From positions 201 to 64,200 of the forward strand of contig DLGJ01000001.1 in assembly GCA_002482645.1 (NCBI GenBank): 64,000 bases of DNA, in the 5' to 3' direction. Position 1 is the stretch's first letter, and each line of letters starts with the position of its first letter. Source of the DNA: Hyphomicrobiaceae bacterium UBA7697 (GTDB lineage: Bacteria > Pseudomonadota > Alphaproteobacteria > Rhizobiales > Methyloligellaceae). Below are positions 18,594-28,683 of this stretch, one piece after another. The notes under the pieces are model-generated. The model worked only from the letters and a program-made list of their open reading frames with translations. It searched no databases and was not told where the DNA came from. A program made the translations under genes and the position numbers.

Positions 18594-19283
18594 ATGAAAG
18601 CCAGCATCATCGTTTTTCCGGGATCGAACTGCGACCGCGACGCGGCGGTCGCCTTGCGGTCGGCCATGGGCGCCGCGCCCGATATGGTCTGGCACGGCGA
18701 CTCGGAGCTGCCCGACAGCGATCTGATCCTGCTGCCCGGCGGCTTTTCCTACGGCGACTATCTCCGCTCCGGCGCCATGGCCGCTCATTCGCCGATCATG
18801 CGCGAGGTGGTCCGCCGGGCCAAGGCCGGCACGCCGGTGCTGGGCATCTGCAACGGCTTCCAGGTCCTGACCGAAGCCGGGCTGCTGCCGGGCGTCTTGA
18901 TGCGCAACGCGACTTTGCGTTTCATCTGCAAGGACGTGCTTCTCAAGGTTGAACGGACCGACACGCCGTTCGCCCGCCACTACACGCCCGCTCAGGTCGT
19001 GCGCATTCCCATCGCGCACAAGGATGGATGCTACTTCGCCGATCCGGCGACGCTGCATCTCCTGGAGAACGAGAACCGCATCGCCTTCCGCTATTGCGAG
19101 GAGGACGGAACCGTGACCGACGCGGCCAATCCGAACGGCTCCTCGGACAATATCGCGGGCATCTACAACGAAACGGGCACCGTGCTTGGAATGATGCCGC
19201 ACCCCGAGCGGCTGATCGATCCGGTGCAGTCCGGCACCGACGGCGCCAAGATGTTTTCCTCGCTCGTGGAGACCCTCCATTGA
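18594..19283 (+). CDS. purQ: phosphoribosylformylglycinamidine synthase subunit PurQ
   Basis: The glutaminase subunit (229 residues) supplies ammonia to PurL. Class I amidotransferase features are clear: FPGSNCDRD at the start, the nucleophile Cys86 in GICNGFQ, and the C-terminal catalytic pair in GMMPHPER. The stop codon (TGA, 19281-19283) overlaps the TTG start of purL, so synthesis of the two subunits is probably coupled. Confidence 0.96.
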   Translation: MKASIIVFPGSNCDRDAAVALRSAMGAAPDMVWHGDSELPDSDLILLPGGFSYGDYLRSGAMAAHSPIMREVVRRAKAGTPVLGICNGFQVLTEAGLLPGVLMRNATLRFICKDVLLKVERTDTPFARHYTPAQVVRIPIAHKDGCYFADPATLHLLENENRIAFRYCEEDGTVTDAANPNGSSDNIAGIYNETGTVLGMMPHPERLIDPVQSGTDGAKMFSSLVETLH

Positions 19284-21505
19284 CCGGAGCGGCAGACATC
19301 GCGCCTGAACCCGAAGGGCTTCCCGAGGAGCTGATCGCCGAACACGGCATCAACGCGGAGGAATATGAGCGCCTCCTGGCGGAGCTCGGCCGCGAGCCGA
19401 CGATCACGGAGCTGGGCGTCTTCTCCGTGATGTGGTCGGAGCACTGCTCCTACAAATCCTCGCGGGTCTGGCTCAAGAAGCTGCCGACCACGGGCCCGCA
19501 AGTGATCCAGGGCCCGGGCGAGAATGCCGGCGTGGTCAGTCTCGGCGACGGACAGGCGGCCGTCTTCAAGATGGAGAGCCATAACCACCCGTCCTATATC
19601 GAGCCCTATCAAGGCGCCGCCACCGGCGTCGGCGGCATCATGCGCGACGTGTTCACGATGGGCGCGCGGCCCATCGCCAACATGAACGCGCTGCGGTTCG
19701 GAAGCCCCAGCCACCCCAAGACACGTCACCTGGTTTCGGGCGTCGTTTCCGGGATCGGCGACTACGGCAACTGCATGGGCGTGCCGACCATCGGCGGCGA
19801 GACCAATTTCGACCCCCGCTACAACGACAACATCCTGGTCAATGCCATGTGCGTCGGGCTCGTCGATGCGAACCGCATCTTCAAGTCCGCGGCGAAGGGC
19901 GTCGGATTGCCCGTCGTCTATGTGGGCTCCAAGACCGGGCGCGACGGCATTCACGGGGCGACCATGGCCTCGGCGGAGTTCGACGAGAGTTCCGAAGAGA
20001 AGCGCCCCACGGTTCAGGTGGGCGATCCGTTCACCGAGAAGCTGCTTCTCGAAGCATGCCTGGAGCTGATGAACGAAGACGTCATCATCGCCATCCAGGA
20101 CATGGGCGCCGCGGGCCTCACATCGTCCTCCGTCGAGATGGCCGACAAGGGCGGCGTCGGCATCGATCTCGATCTCGATCTCGTCCCGATGCGCGAAGAA
20201 GGCATGACCGCCTACGAAATGCTCCTCTCGGAGAGCCAGGAGCGCATGCTCATGGTGCTGAAGCCCGGATCGGAACCCGTCGCCGAGCGCATCTTCAAGA
20301 AGTGGGAGCTCGACTTCGCGGTGATCGGCAAGACCACCGACACCGGCCATTTCGTCGCCCGCCATAACGGCATCGTCGAAGCGGACATTCCCCTGCCTGC
20401 GCTGGCTCATGCCGCGCCGGTCTACGAGCGGCCCTACGAGAAAAGCGAACCGTTGCCGATGATCGCGCCCGGAGACGTTCAGGCGCCGCCGAGTATTCTC
20501 AGCGCGCTCGAACGCCTTCTCGGCTCGCCGCATCTGTCGTCCCGGCGCTGGATCTACGAGCAATACGACCACATGGTCATGGCCGACACGGTGCAGCGGC
20601 CCGGCGGCGATGCCGGCGTGGTCCGCATCCACGGCACCGGCAAGGGGCTCGCGATCTCCTGCGACGTGACCCCGCGCTATTGCGCCGCGGATCCGTTCGA
20701 AGGCGGAAAGCAGGCGGTCGCCGAATGCTGGCGCAATCTCACCGCGACGGGCGCGAAACCGCTCGCGATCACGGATTGCCTGAACTTCGGCAACCCGGAG
20801 CGGCCCGAAATCATGGGTCAATTCGTGGGCGCCATCGAAGGCATGGCCGAGGCGTGCAACATTCTGCACTTCCCCGTCGTGTCGGGAAACGTGTCGCTCT
20901 ACAACGAGACCAACGGCGTCGCGATCCCCCCAACGCCGGCGGTGGGCGGCGTCGGGCTCATCGCGGATATCGCGCAGATGGCGGACATGGCGCTGAAGGC
21001 CGAGGGGGACGTGCTCCTCCTGCTCGGCGCCGAGGCTGGTCATCTCGGACAATCGATCTATATGTCCGTTATGGAGGATCGTTTGGACGGCGCTCCGCCG
21101 CCGGTGGACCTTGGCAAGGAACGCGCGACCGGCGATCTGATCCGCGGATTCATCAAGGCGGGCACCGTCAATGCGGTCCATGACGTGAGCGACGGCGGCT
21201 TGCTCGTCGCCATCGCCGAAATGGCCCTTGCCGGCAAACGCGGCGTGGAGCTGGAAGCCGCAACCGAAGGACTTCCGGCGCATGCGATTTGGTTCGGCGA
21301 GGACCAGACGCGCTATGTGGTGACCGCGACGCCGGACCATGTCGACACCATCAAGGACGTCGCTTCCGTCTATGACGTGCCGGTTCGGGTTCTGGGGACG
21401 GTTGGCGGCGACACGATCACGCTGCCTGGCGAGGCCCCCCTGCCGCTCGGAATGCTCCGGGCGGCGTATGAGGACTGGTTGCCGCGCTTCATGACGCGCG
21501 GCTAA
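19280..21505 (+). CDS. purL: phosphoribosylformylglycinamidine synthase subunit PurL
   Basis: The synthase subunit (741 residues, the small bacterial form) converts FGAR to FGAM with ATP. I place the start at TTG 19280, overlapping the purQ stop (TTGA). No ATG or GTG lies in frame before the conserved motif [11 protein letters not shown], and this start gives the standard N-terminus with [18 protein letters not shown]. Substrate-binding blocks include [20 protein letters not shown] and [18 protein letters not shown]. The annotated reading frame can be extended further upstream inside purQ, but that part is not PurL-like. Confidence 0.95.
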   Translation: MTGAADIAPEPEGLPEELIAEHGINAEEYERLLAELGREPTITELGVFSVMWSEHCSYKSSRVWLKKLPTTGPQVIQGPGENAGVVSLGDGQAAVFKMESHNHPSYIEPYQGAATGVGGIMRDVFTMGARPIANMNALRFGSPSHPKTRHLVSGVVSGIGDYGNCMGVPTIGGETNFDPRYNDNILVNAMCVGLVDANRIFKSAAKGVGLPVVYVGSKTGRDGIHGATMASAEFDESSEEKRPTVQVGDPFTEKLLLEACLELMNEDVIIAIQDMGAAGLTSSSVEMADKGGVGIDLDLDLVPMREEGMTAYEMLLSESQERMLMVLKPGSEPVAERIFKKWELDFAVIGKTTDTGHFVARHNGIVEADIPLPALAHAAPVYERPYEKSEPLPMIAPGDVQAPPSILSALERLLGSPHLSSRRWIYEQYDHMVMADTVQRPGGDAGVVRIHGTGKGLAISCDVTPRYCAADPFEGGKQAVAECWRNLTATGAKPLAITDCLNFGNPERPEIMGQFVGAIEGMAEACNILHFPVVSGNVSLYNETNGVAIPPTPAVGGVGLIADIAQMADMALKAEGDVLLLLGAEAGHLGQSIYMSVMEDRLDGAPPPVDLGKERATGDLIRGFIKAGTVNAVHDVSDGGLLVAIAEMALAGKRGVELEAATEGLPAHAIWFGEDQTRYVVTATPDHVDTIKDVASVYDVPVRVLGTVGGDTITLPGEAPLPLGMLRAAYEDWLPRFMTRG

Positions 21506-21533
21506 AATCGAGAGCTTCAAAGGAGCGACGACT

Positions 21534-21767
21534 ATGGCAATGGCTGCCGGCGACATTGAACGCCTGATCAAGGAGAGCTTTCCCGACGCGACGGTCGAGA
21601 TCGAGGATTTGGCAGGCGACGGCGACCACTATGCGGCGACCGTGGTGACGGAGGCATTTCGCGGCAAGTCCCGCGTGCAGCAGCACCAGATGGTTTATGA
21701 GGCTCTCAAAGGCAGTATGAGCGGGGAGCTTCATGCGCTCGCTCTGAAAACATCGACCCCCCAATGA
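21534..21767 (+). CDS. BolA family protein
   Basis: A 77-residue BolA/IbaG-type protein with AAAGGAG about ten bases before its ATG. The conserved helix-turn region [20 protein letters not shown] is present, including the histidine that can serve as a cluster ligand with a partner glutaredoxin. It lies 25 bases before grxD. BolA and monothiol glutaredoxins form [2Fe-2S]-bridged complexes, so the two genes very likely act together in iron-sulfur trafficking or iron sensing. Confidence 0.93.
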   Translation: MAMAAGDIERLIKESFPDATVEIEDLAGDGDHYAATVVTEAFRGKSRVQQHQMVYEALKGSMSGELHALALKTSTPQ

Positions 21768-21792
21768 CGCGTTCGAGAAAGGACCCCCTGCA

Positions 21793-22143
21793 ATGAGTGA
21801 CAACGACGTCCACGACTGGATCAACAAGCAAATCGCCAACAACAATGTGGTGCTCTTCATGAAGGGCACGAAAACCATGCCCCAATGCGGCTTTTCCATG
21901 CAGGTCGCGCAGATCCTCAACCACCTCGGCGTGGAATACGAAGATATCAACGTTCTCGAGGATATGGGCGTCCGCGAAGGCATCAAGACCTTCTCGAACT
22001 GGCCGACCATTCCGCAGCTCTACGTGAAGGGCGAATTCGTCGGCGGCTGCGACATCGTACGCGAGATGTTCCAGGCCGGCGAGCTGCAGGACATGCTCAA
22101 GGACAAGGGCATCTCCAGCAACTCGGAGACGCAGACGGCTTAG
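21793..22143 (+). CDS. grxD: monothiol glutaredoxin (Grx4 type)
   Basis: A 116-residue CGFS glutaredoxin. The active-site cysteine is Cys32 in QCGFS, and the glutathione-binding residues lie in [20 protein letters not shown] and CDIV. Such proteins carry and hand over [2Fe-2S] clusters rather than reduce disulfides. It directly follows the bolA-like gene, its known partner family. Confidence 0.95.
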   Translation: MSDNDVHDWINKQIANNNVVLFMKGTKTMPQCGFSMQVAQILNHLGVEYEDINVLEDMGVREGIKTFSNWPTIPQLYVKGEFVGGCDIVREMFQAGELQDMLKDKGISSNSETQTA

Positions 22144-22236
22144 CTGGACCGAGTGTCAACCAGAGTGCGTCTCGCCCACGACAACGGGTGATCGATTCCG
22201 GGGCCAGACGCCGCTCTCGTCACGGAGGATGCCGTC

Positions 22237-22869
22237 ATGATCGACTGGGAATTGAAAGGCGCCGAGTTCGTCAACTGCAATTGCGACTATGGTTGCCCCT
22301 GCCAGTTCAGCGCACGTCCGACTCACGGCGATTGCCGGGCCATTGCCGCCTACCGGTTCGACGAGGGTCATTTCGGCGGCATCGACCTCGGCGGCTTGAA
22401 TGTCGTCGGCGTGTTTTCGTGGCCCAAGGCCATCCACGAAGGCGACGGACGTGCATTTCTGATTATCGACGACCGTGCCAGCGCGGAGCAGCGCGACGCG
22501 CTGCTCTCGATCTTCTCCGGCGAGAACACCGAGCCCGGCAGAACGATCTGGAACGTGTTCGCGGCCACGTTCGCGGAGGTGCTGCCGCCGGAAGTCAGGC
22601 CGATCCATATCGAGATCGACGTGGAAGAGCGGACCGGTAGCGTCCGGGTCGACGGATTTGTCGATATGCAAGGCGAGCCGATCCGCAATCCCGTGACCGG
22701 CGAGAAGCACCGGGCCCGCATCGACCTGCCGGAAGGGTTCGAATACTCGCTCGCCGAGATGGGCAGCGGATCCTCGACCTCACGAGGCCCGATACCGATG
22801 ACGCTGGAAAACAGCTACGGCCAGTTCGCCCATATCCACCTCAACAATCAGGGCGTGGTGCGCGCCTGA
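22237..22869 (+). CDS. DUF1326 family protein
   Basis: A 210-residue protein of the DUF1326 family. The cysteine-rich N-terminus CNCDYGCPCQF is the hallmark and could bind metal. The rest is a predicted beta-rich fold with no catalytic motif that I recognise. It ends two bases before the GTG of a DUF2182 membrane protein. The DUF1326/DUF2182 pairing is widespread, and the two are probably a functional unit, but what they do is not established. Confidence 0.9.
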   Translation: MIDWELKGAEFVNCNCDYGCPCQFSARPTHGDCRAIAAYRFDEGHFGGIDLGGLNVVGVFSWPKAIHEGDGRAFLIIDDRASAEQRDALLSIFSGENTEPGRTIWNVFAATFAEVLPPEVRPIHIEIDVEERTGSVRVDGFVDMQGEPIRNPVTGEKHRARIDLPEGFEYSLAEMGSGSSTSRGPIPMTLENSYGQFAHIHLNNQGVVRA

Positions 22870-22871
22870 CC

Positions 22872-23681
22872 GTGACGCGAAGCACGCTCGTCGAGAGCGT
22901 TTTCCACCGGCAGACCCTCGTTGTTGCGATCGCGCTGATCGTCCTGAGCGTGCTCGCTTGGCTTGCCCTTCTGGCGGGCGCGGGCACCGGTATGAGTGCC
23001 GTGGCAATGAGCGGCTGGTGGCTGCCCTTGTCCCTTCCGGCGGGTGAGAGTTGGCCGTGGACGCCGTATTACTGGCTGATCGCCTTCGTCATGTGGGCCG
23101 TGATGATGGTGGCGATGATGCTGCCCTCCGCCGCACCGATGGTGCTCCTCTACGCCAAGGTGGTACGGCACGCGGATAAGCAGGCGGGCACCGCCGCCGC
23201 CCCGCTGGCCGCAGCGGCGTTCGCAAGCGGCTATCTCACCTTGTGGATTCTTTTCAGCGTCTTGGCGGTCGCGCTTCAATTCGCGCTCGAGCGAGCCGGG
23301 CTCATGACGATCATGATGAGCTCCGGCAGTGCCATTCTGTCCGGCGCTCTATTGATCGCGGCCGGCGCCTACCAGTTGACCCCACTCAAGAGCGCGTGCT
23401 TGCGGCACTGCCGCAGCCCCGCGGCGCTTCTGGCGGACCGCTGGCGGCCCGGCATTGGCGGCGCTTGGAGGATGGGGCTTGGCCACGGCGCGTTTTGCGT
23501 GGGGTGCTGCGCCCCAATCATGCTGCTGCTGTTCGTGGGCGGCGTCATGAACCTTGTCTGGATCGCCGGCCTATCGATCTTCGTCGCGCTCGAGAAGCTC
23601 GCGCCGTTCGGGGCCCAACTCACCAAGGCGCTCGCCGTGGTTCTGCTCGTCGCCGGGGGCGCGCTCATTATTACGGCCTGA
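22872..23681 (+). CDS. DUF2182 family membrane protein
   Basis: A 269-residue integral membrane protein with about seven helices, starting at GTG 22872. It has the family's Met- and Cys-rich motifs: WAVMMVAMMLPSAAPM in the second helix region, CLRHCRSP, and GAFCVGCCAPIMLLL. Such motifs suggest metal (copper-like) binding within the membrane, which is an inference. It is translated in step with the DUF1326 gene just before it. Confidence 0.9.
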   Translation: MTRSTLVESVFHRQTLVVAIALIVLSVLAWLALLAGAGTGMSAVAMSGWWLPLSLPAGESWPWTPYYWLIAFVMWAVMMVAMMLPSAAPMVLLYAKVVRHADKQAGTAAAPLAAAAFASGYLTLWILFSVLAVALQFALERAGLMTIMMSSGSAILSGALLIAAGAYQLTPLKSACLRHCRSPAALLADRWRPGIGGAWRMGLGHGAFCVGCCAPIMLLLFVGGVMNLVWIAGLSIFVALEKLAPFGAQLTKALAVVLLVAGGALIITA

Positions 23682-23732
23682 CACCGGAAACCGGCGCAGG
23701 CCGCAAGTTCGTTCTGGTCCGTGCTGTCGCGG

Positions 23733-24350
23733 CTAGCGCGAATAGAACTCGATGACGAGGTTCGGTTCCATCATCACCGGATAAGGAACGTCCGACAGCG
23801 CCGGGATGCGCGTGAATTTCGCGACCATCTTGCCGTGATCCACGTCGACGTAATCCGGGACGTCACGCTCGTTGCTCTGCGCGGCTTCGAGCACCAAGCC
23901 CAGATCCTTCGACTTGTCGCGAACCTCGATCACATCGCCTTCCTTGCAGCGATAGGACGGGATCGTCACGCGGCGGCCGTTGACCTTCACATGACCGTGC
24001 GAAATGAACTGGCGCGCGGCAAAGACCGTCGGCACGAACTTGGCGCGATACACGACCGCATCGAGACGGCGCTCCAACAGGCCGATCAGGCGCTCGGAGG
24101 TATCGCCCTTCAGGCGCGACGCCTCGTGATAGATGGCCTTGAACTGCTTCTCGGTGATGTTGCCGTAATAGCCCTTGAGCTTCTGCTTGGCGCGAAGCTG
24201 CTGGCCGTAGTCCGATAGCTTGCCGCGGCGGCGCTGGCCGTGTTCGCCAGGTCCGTATTCGCGTTTGTTCTGCGGGCTCTTCGGCCGTCCCCAGATATTC
24301 TCGCCAAGCCGGCGGTCAATCTTGTGCTTGGCGTGAATGCGTTTCGTCAT
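23733..24350 (-). CDS. rpsD: 30S ribosomal protein S4
   Basis: RpsD (205 residues) binds 16S rRNA early in 30S assembly. It starts [20 protein letters not shown] and carries the S4 RNA-binding domain with [15 protein letters not shown] and [20 protein letters not shown]. As usual in Hyphomicrobiales, it stands alone rather than in the alpha operon with rpoA. It converges on the DUF2182 gene. Confidence 0.97.
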   Translation of the reverse strand: MTKRIHAKHKIDRRLGENIWGRPKSPQNKREYGPGEHGQRRRGKLSDYGQQLRAKQKLKGYYGNITEKQFKAIYHEASRLKGDTSERLIGLLERRLDAVVYRAKFVPTVFAARQFISHGHVKVNGRRVTIPSYRCKEGDVIEVRDKSKDLGLVLEAAQSNERDVPDYVDVDHGKMVAKFTRIPALSDVPYPVMMEPNLVIEFYSR

Positions 24351-24563
24351 TCGTCAAGACTCCAAAGCCAAATCAGGCTTTCCGCGGGCGGTCCACTTCC
24401 CCGCGTCTGCCGCAAAAACCGATTGATGCTGGTTGATCGCGGGCCGCCGAAGCCGTCCGGCCGCCCGATTAAGGCCCATAACGGCTGGGCCGAGCCGTTC
24501 TGTTACACGGAATGCTTGGAAAATGTCAATTCCGCTCTCGCGATCTTCGTAGGCACGGAATGG

Positions 24564-25229
24564 CTATTGCCCGCCCGCAGCCGCCACGTAGGCATTGATG
24601 GCGCTCTCGACCTTCTGCCGCTGCTCAGGCGGACAGGCCGGCGGCGGCGGCGCCTCTTGCGCGGTTTCGGTCTCGGCGGGCGTCCCGTCCCCGCCCGACG
24701 GCGCCGATTCGGCCGCCTCGGAGAACGACGCGTTGCCGGTGAAGAACGAAACGGCAAACAGATGAAGGGCTTCGATCATCAAGGTCTGCTCTTTGCTCCA
24801 GCTCTGCCTCGAGGCTTCCTCGGCCATCATCGCCTTGTAGTTGGCTTTGCCGAGCTCGGGCAGCCCGCACACATCCGCATAGGCGGAACGCGTCGCGGCC
24901 CGGATGACGCGGCGGGCGTCCTCTTCGGGAATCATGAACTTGTTGGGATCGGACTTGTCGACCGGCGCCATCTTGCCGTCCGGCCCCTTGACGTTGTCCG
25001 GGATCAGCGAGAAGGCGTAAAAAACCATGTTGCGCACGCCGCGCTCGCTCATACCGCCCTGCTGGCTCGCTGCAGGCTGTTTGCTGCGCTGATTCAACTC
25101 TTCGGCCGCGACGACGGTCATGCCCGTGTGGTTGCTTGCGGCCTGGTCGGTGGCAGAGGCAGGAGCGCCCAGCAGCGGCATCATTAAAAGCCCAACTGCT
25201 CCACTGAACATCACCCACGTATTTTTCAT
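24564..25229 (-). CDS. secreted protein of unknown function
   Basis: A 221-residue exported protein. The start at 25229 (MKNTWVMFSG) gives a clear signal peptide ending near APASA, with GGAGAGGG upstream. A longer start at 25283 lacks one. The body contains two cysteines (VCGLPELGK and ACPPEQRQK) and a helical segment, and ends in a Pro/Glu/Thr-rich linker followed by a helix (VESAINAYVAAAGG). I recognise no domain. The spacing of 214 bases from rpsD and the opposite position of trmJ give no functional hint. Confidence 0.75.
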   Translation of the reverse strand: MKNTWVMFSGAVGLLMMPLLGAPASATDQAASNHTGMTVVAAEELNQRSKQPAASQQGGMSERGVRNMVFYAFSLIPDNVKGPDGKMAPVDKSDPNKFMIPEEDARRVIRAATRSAYADVCGLPELGKANYKAMMAEEASRQSWSKEQTLMIEALHLFAVSFFTGNASFSEAAESAPSGGDGTPAETETAQEAPPPPACPPEQRQKVESAINAYVAAAGGQ

Positions 25230-25323
25230 TGGATGCCCTCTCCTTCCTGCCGCGGAAGCTATCATTGTTAACAGGCATCGCAATAGGAGAAACGGGGCGG
25301 AACTATGACGGCAACGCCGCTCG

Positions 25324-26145
25324 CTAACCCTTTGGCGCTGCTTGCCGCCGCGTCAGGGCCGAGACAATTCCGCGCCACGTCCGCACATCTTGGTCCGTGC
25401 ACTCCATGCGATGGAACATGTTCCGGATAGAGCGTACCATCGCGGGACGCTTTTCGGGAGGACGAAGAAAGCCGGCCGCATCGAGCGCACTCTCCATATG
25501 CGCGAACAGACCGAACAACGCCGCGCGACTCGCGGGACCCGTGCCGGGCGTCGCAAGTCCCTCGCGCGCCGGCCCATCGAAGGACGTCGCGCGTCCCAAG
25601 GCCGTCGGCGCTCCGCTCTTCATCCACTCATAGGAAAAAAGCAGCACCGCCTGCGGTAGGCTGAGCGACGCGAAATTCGGATCCACCGGCGCCGTCAGGA
25701 TCGCGTCCGCGAGCGCGATCGAATCGTTGTCGAGACCGTTGCGCTCGGCACCGAACATCACCGCACAGCGTTCGTCCGATAGGGACCGTTTGCGGATCGC
25801 CGCCGCCGCTGTTTCGGGGCTGAGGACGGGCTTCACCATTTCACGCGGACGCGCCGTGGTTGCGATCACGTAGTTCCGGTCGGCCAATGCCTCCTCGACG
25901 GTCCCGAAGACCCTGGCGCCGCTGGCGATGGGCTCGGCCACCGCCGCCGCCGCGCGGGCCTTCTCGTTCGGCCAGCCGTCGCGCGGGGCAACCAATCTCA
26001 AGTCATCGAGTCCGAAATTGCCCATGGCGCGGGCCGCGAAGCCTATATTTTCGCCAAGTTGAGGCTCGACCAGCACGATTGCCGGCGCTTTCGGGCCGGC
26101 GCGCTCGTTCGTCCGGTTGCCGGTTTGGGCATCTGTTTCCATCAT
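25324..26145 (-). CDS. trmJ: tRNA/rRNA 2'-O-methyltransferase, TrmJ type
   Basis: A SPOUT-superfamily RNA methyltransferase of 273 residues. The knot-forming family motifs are clear: [20 protein letters not shown] near the start, [10 protein letters not shown] in the middle and [15 protein letters not shown] near the cofactor loop. TrmJ methylates the ribose of nucleotide 32 in certain tRNAs. It begins with a double ATG (MMETD) and has a polar N-terminal stretch of about 20 residues. It is divergent from icd. Confidence 0.88.
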   Translation of the reverse strand: MMETDAQTGNRTNERAGPKAPAIVLVEPQLGENIGFAARAMGNFGLDDLRLVAPRDGWPNEKARAAAAVAEPIASGARVFGTVEEALADRNYVIATTARPREMVKPVLSPETAAAAIRKRSLSDERCAVMFGAERNGLDNDSIALADAILTAPVDPNFASLSLPQAVLLFSYEWMKSGAPTALGRATSFDGPAREGLATPGTGPASRAALFGLFAHMESALDAAGFLRPPEKRPAMVRSIRNMFHRMECTDQDVRTWRGIVSALTRRQAAPKG

Positions 26146-26241
26146 GGGCGGACGATGCTACAGGGAGCCTCGGCCTGCAATGGGCGGCGGCGCATTGCAT
26201 TCGGGCCAAAACGTCACCCTAAATTTGTTGGAGATTGCCGC

Positions 26242-27471
26242 GTGGACAAGATCAAGGTTCAGAACCCGGTCGCCGATTTGCATGGCGATGAGATGACCCG
26301 AGTCATTTGGGACATGATCAAGGAAAAGCTCATCGAGCCCTATCTCGATATCGAGCTTCTGCCTTTCGACCTCGGCATCGAACACCGGGACGCGACCGAC
26401 GATCAGGTGACGGTGGATGCCGCGCACGCCATCCGGAAATGCGGCGTCGGCGTCAAATGCGCGACCATCACGCCGGACGAAGCCCGCGTCGAGGAATTCG
26501 GACTGAAGAAAATGTACCGCTCGCCCAATGGCACGATCCGCAACATTTTGGGTGGCGTGATTTTCCGCGAGCCGATCATCTGCAAGAACGTGCCCCGCCT
26601 GGTCCCCGGCTGGACCAAGCCGATCGTGATCGGGCGTCACGCCTATGGGGATATCTATCGCGCTCAGGACTTCCGCGTACCGGGGAAGGGTAAGCTCACG
26701 ATCACGTTCGAAGGCGAGGACGGCGAGACCATCGAACGCGAGGTTCACACATTCGAGGGGTCCGGGGTGGCGCTCGGAATGTTCAATCTCGACAGCTCGA
26801 TCCGTGACTTCGCGCGCGCTTCGATGAATTACGGTTTGGTCCGCAACATGCCGGTCTATCTCTCGACCAAGAACACTATCCTCAAGGCCTATGACGGGCG
26901 CTTCAAGGATTTGTTCGCCGAGGTGTTCGAGACCGAGTTCAAGGACGCCTTCGAAAAGGCCGGCCTGACCTACGAACACCGGCTGATCGACGACATGGTC
27001 GCCGCCGCGCTGAAATGGTCCGGCGGCTATGTGTGGGCCTGCAAGAACTACGACGGCGACGTGCAGTCCGACACCGTCGCGCAAGGCTTCGGATCGCTTG
27101 GTCTGATGACGTCGGTCCTGATGACGCCGGACGGCGAGACGGTCTTGGCGGAGGCGGCGCACGGCACCGTCACGCGCCACTTCCGGCAGCATCAGCAGGC
27201 GCGCGCGACGTCCACCAATTCCACGGCCTCGATCTTTGCCTGGGCCGGCGCCTTGAAGCACCGGGCCAAGCTCGACAGCAACGAGGCGCTCGACCGGTTC
27301 GCCAAGACCATCGAGACGGTCGTCGTCGACACGATCGAGTCCGGCTCCATGACGAAAGACCTCGCGCTTCTCGTGGGCGCGGATCAGGCCTGGCTGTCGA
27401 CCGAAGGGTTCATCGATAAGGTCGACGAGAATATGCGCGCCGCCATGTCTGGCGCCGCCGCGGCCGCCTAG
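26242..27471 (+). CDS. icd: NADP-dependent isocitrate dehydrogenase
   Basis: This is the eukaryote-like, about 409-residue IDH typical of alphaproteobacteria, starting at GTG 26242 with GGAGA about eight bases upstream. The TCA-cycle enzyme makes 2-oxoglutarate and NADPH. Family blocks include [30 protein letters not shown] for substrate binding, the metal-binding YDGDVQSD and the cofactor loop [14 protein letters not shown]. Confidence 0.96.
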   Translation: MDKIKVQNPVADLHGDEMTRVIWDMIKEKLIEPYLDIELLPFDLGIEHRDATDDQVTVDAAHAIRKCGVGVKCATITPDEARVEEFGLKKMYRSPNGTIRNILGGVIFREPIICKNVPRLVPGWTKPIVIGRHAYGDIYRAQDFRVPGKGKLTITFEGEDGETIEREVHTFEGSGVALGMFNLDSSIRDFARASMNYGLVRNMPVYLSTKNTILKAYDGRFKDLFAEVFETEFKDAFEKAGLTYEHRLIDDMVAAALKWSGGYVWACKNYDGDVQSDTVAQGFGSLGLMTSVLMTPDGETVLAEAAHGTVTRHFRQHQQARATSTNSTASIFAWAGALKHRAKLDSNEALDRFAKTIETVVVDTIESGSMTKDLALLVGADQAWLSTEGFIDKVDENMRAAMSGAAAAA

Positions 27472-27507
27472 TCCAGACAGGGCGCGTTACGGTCGCGACT
27501 TTTATCG

Positions 27508-28680
27508 TTAGGACTTGCGTTTGCGCGCGCCGCCCATCGCGGCGTCGCGAATGCGCTCCATGATGTCCGGGTGCCGTGCCGAAAGCCGGGCCAGCGACCG
27601 GCTGTCGAGCGCATAGACGCGGCAGTGCGTCTTGGCGATGACATCCCGGTTGTGGCGCCGATGGTCGAGAAGCGCCCTCTCGCCGAAGATGTCCCCTTCC
27701 CGCAGCGGAACCGTTTCGCCATCGTCCTCGGACATGAGCGCCTCCCCGCTTGCCATGATGTACATGCCGTCGCCTACGTCTCCGGCCCGGACGATCGGCA
27801 CGCCGGGCGCGAAATGGCGCGTGTCGAGCAGCTTCGTAATGTCGGCGACCTCGGCACGGCTCATGGCCTCGAACAGCGGAACACGCGCCACCATCGACCA
27901 TGTGGCAACGAATTGATGACGGCTCGACTCGAGCGAGAAGCCGGTGGCGATGATCGCGACCGGCAGCGCGAACATGCCCACGCCTAGCAGCATCACGACG
28001 CCGCCCAAGAGCTTGCCGAACGCCGTGATCGGCACAACGTCGCCATAGCCGACGGTCGTCAACGTCGCCAGCGCCCACCAGGAGGCTGCGGGGATCGAGC
28101 CGAAGGCATCGGGCTGAGCGTCCCGCTCGAGAAAGTAGATGCCCGTGGAGGCGAACAGCAGCAGGATCATCATAACGAGCAGCGCGCCGAGCAGCGCGCG
28201 GTATTCGTCCTGAAGGACACGCGCCAAGGTTTGCAAGGCCGGCGAAAAGCGAACGATCTTGAGAAGCCGCAACACACGCAGCATGCGCAGGATGCGCAAG
28301 TCGATCGGAACCAGCCACTGGATGTACCAGGGCGCGAACGCCAGGAAATCGATGATCATGATCGGCCGGCTGGCGAAGATCAGCCGCGCGCGCCAGGGCG
28401 GCATGCGCGACAACATCGGAATCTCGACCGCGCTCCAGACGCGAAGCGCATATTCGATCGTGAACATGACGACCGAGAATAGGTTGAAGGCGCGGAACCA
28501 AACTCCATAGCGCGACGCGAGTTCGTCGACCGTCTCGGCCGCGAAGGCGAGCGCGTTCAGCACGATCAAAGTGACGATGAACCCATTGACCAGATATCCG
28601 AGCGGGTGGGTACTCCCGCCCATTTCCAGGATGTCGTGGACCTCTTTGCGCCACCGGCGCAAGACGGGCGCCGGCGTCAT
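27508..28680 (-). CDS. voltage-sensor potassium channel with cyclic-nucleotide-binding fold
   Basis: A 390-residue six-helix channel. The fourth helix holds positive charges at every third position (Arg129 to Arg144, in LRILRMLRVLRLLKIVRF), as in a working voltage sensor. The pore has the K+ filter TVGYGD (209-214). After the sixth helix comes a cyclic-nucleotide-binding-like domain (about 265-385), with GDGMYIMASGEA and a phosphate-binding-cassette region starting GERALL. The arginine-threonine-alanine that normally hold the cyclic phosphate are not in register there (His-Asn-Arg), so ligand binding is doubtful. It starts three bases after the alaS stop, so it is probably co-transcribed with alaS. 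Confidence 0.9.
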   Translation of the reverse strand: MTPAPVLRRWRKEVHDILEMGGSTHPLGYLVNGFIVTLIVLNALAFAAETVDELASRYGVWFRAFNLFSVVMFTIEYALRVWSAVEIPMLSRMPPWRARLIFASRPIMIIDFLAFAPWYIQWLVPIDLRILRMLRVLRLLKIVRFSPALQTLARVLQDEYRALLGALLVMMILLLFASTGIYFLERDAQPDAFGSIPAASWWALATLTTVGYGDVVPITAFGKLLGGVVMLLGVGMFALPVAIIATGFSLESSRHQFVATWSMVARVPLFEAMSRAEVADITKLLDTRHFAPGVPIVRAGDVGDGMYIMASGEALMSEDDGETVPLREGDIFGERALLDHRRHNRDVIAKTHCRVYALDSRSLARLSARHPDIMERIRDAAMGGARKRKS

Positions 28681-28683
28681 CGG

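Noticed and set aside
19163..21571. 802-codon minus-strand open frame opposite purL
   Set aside because: Same codon-bias mirror effect; composition is unlike a folded protein, and it runs through purQ as well.
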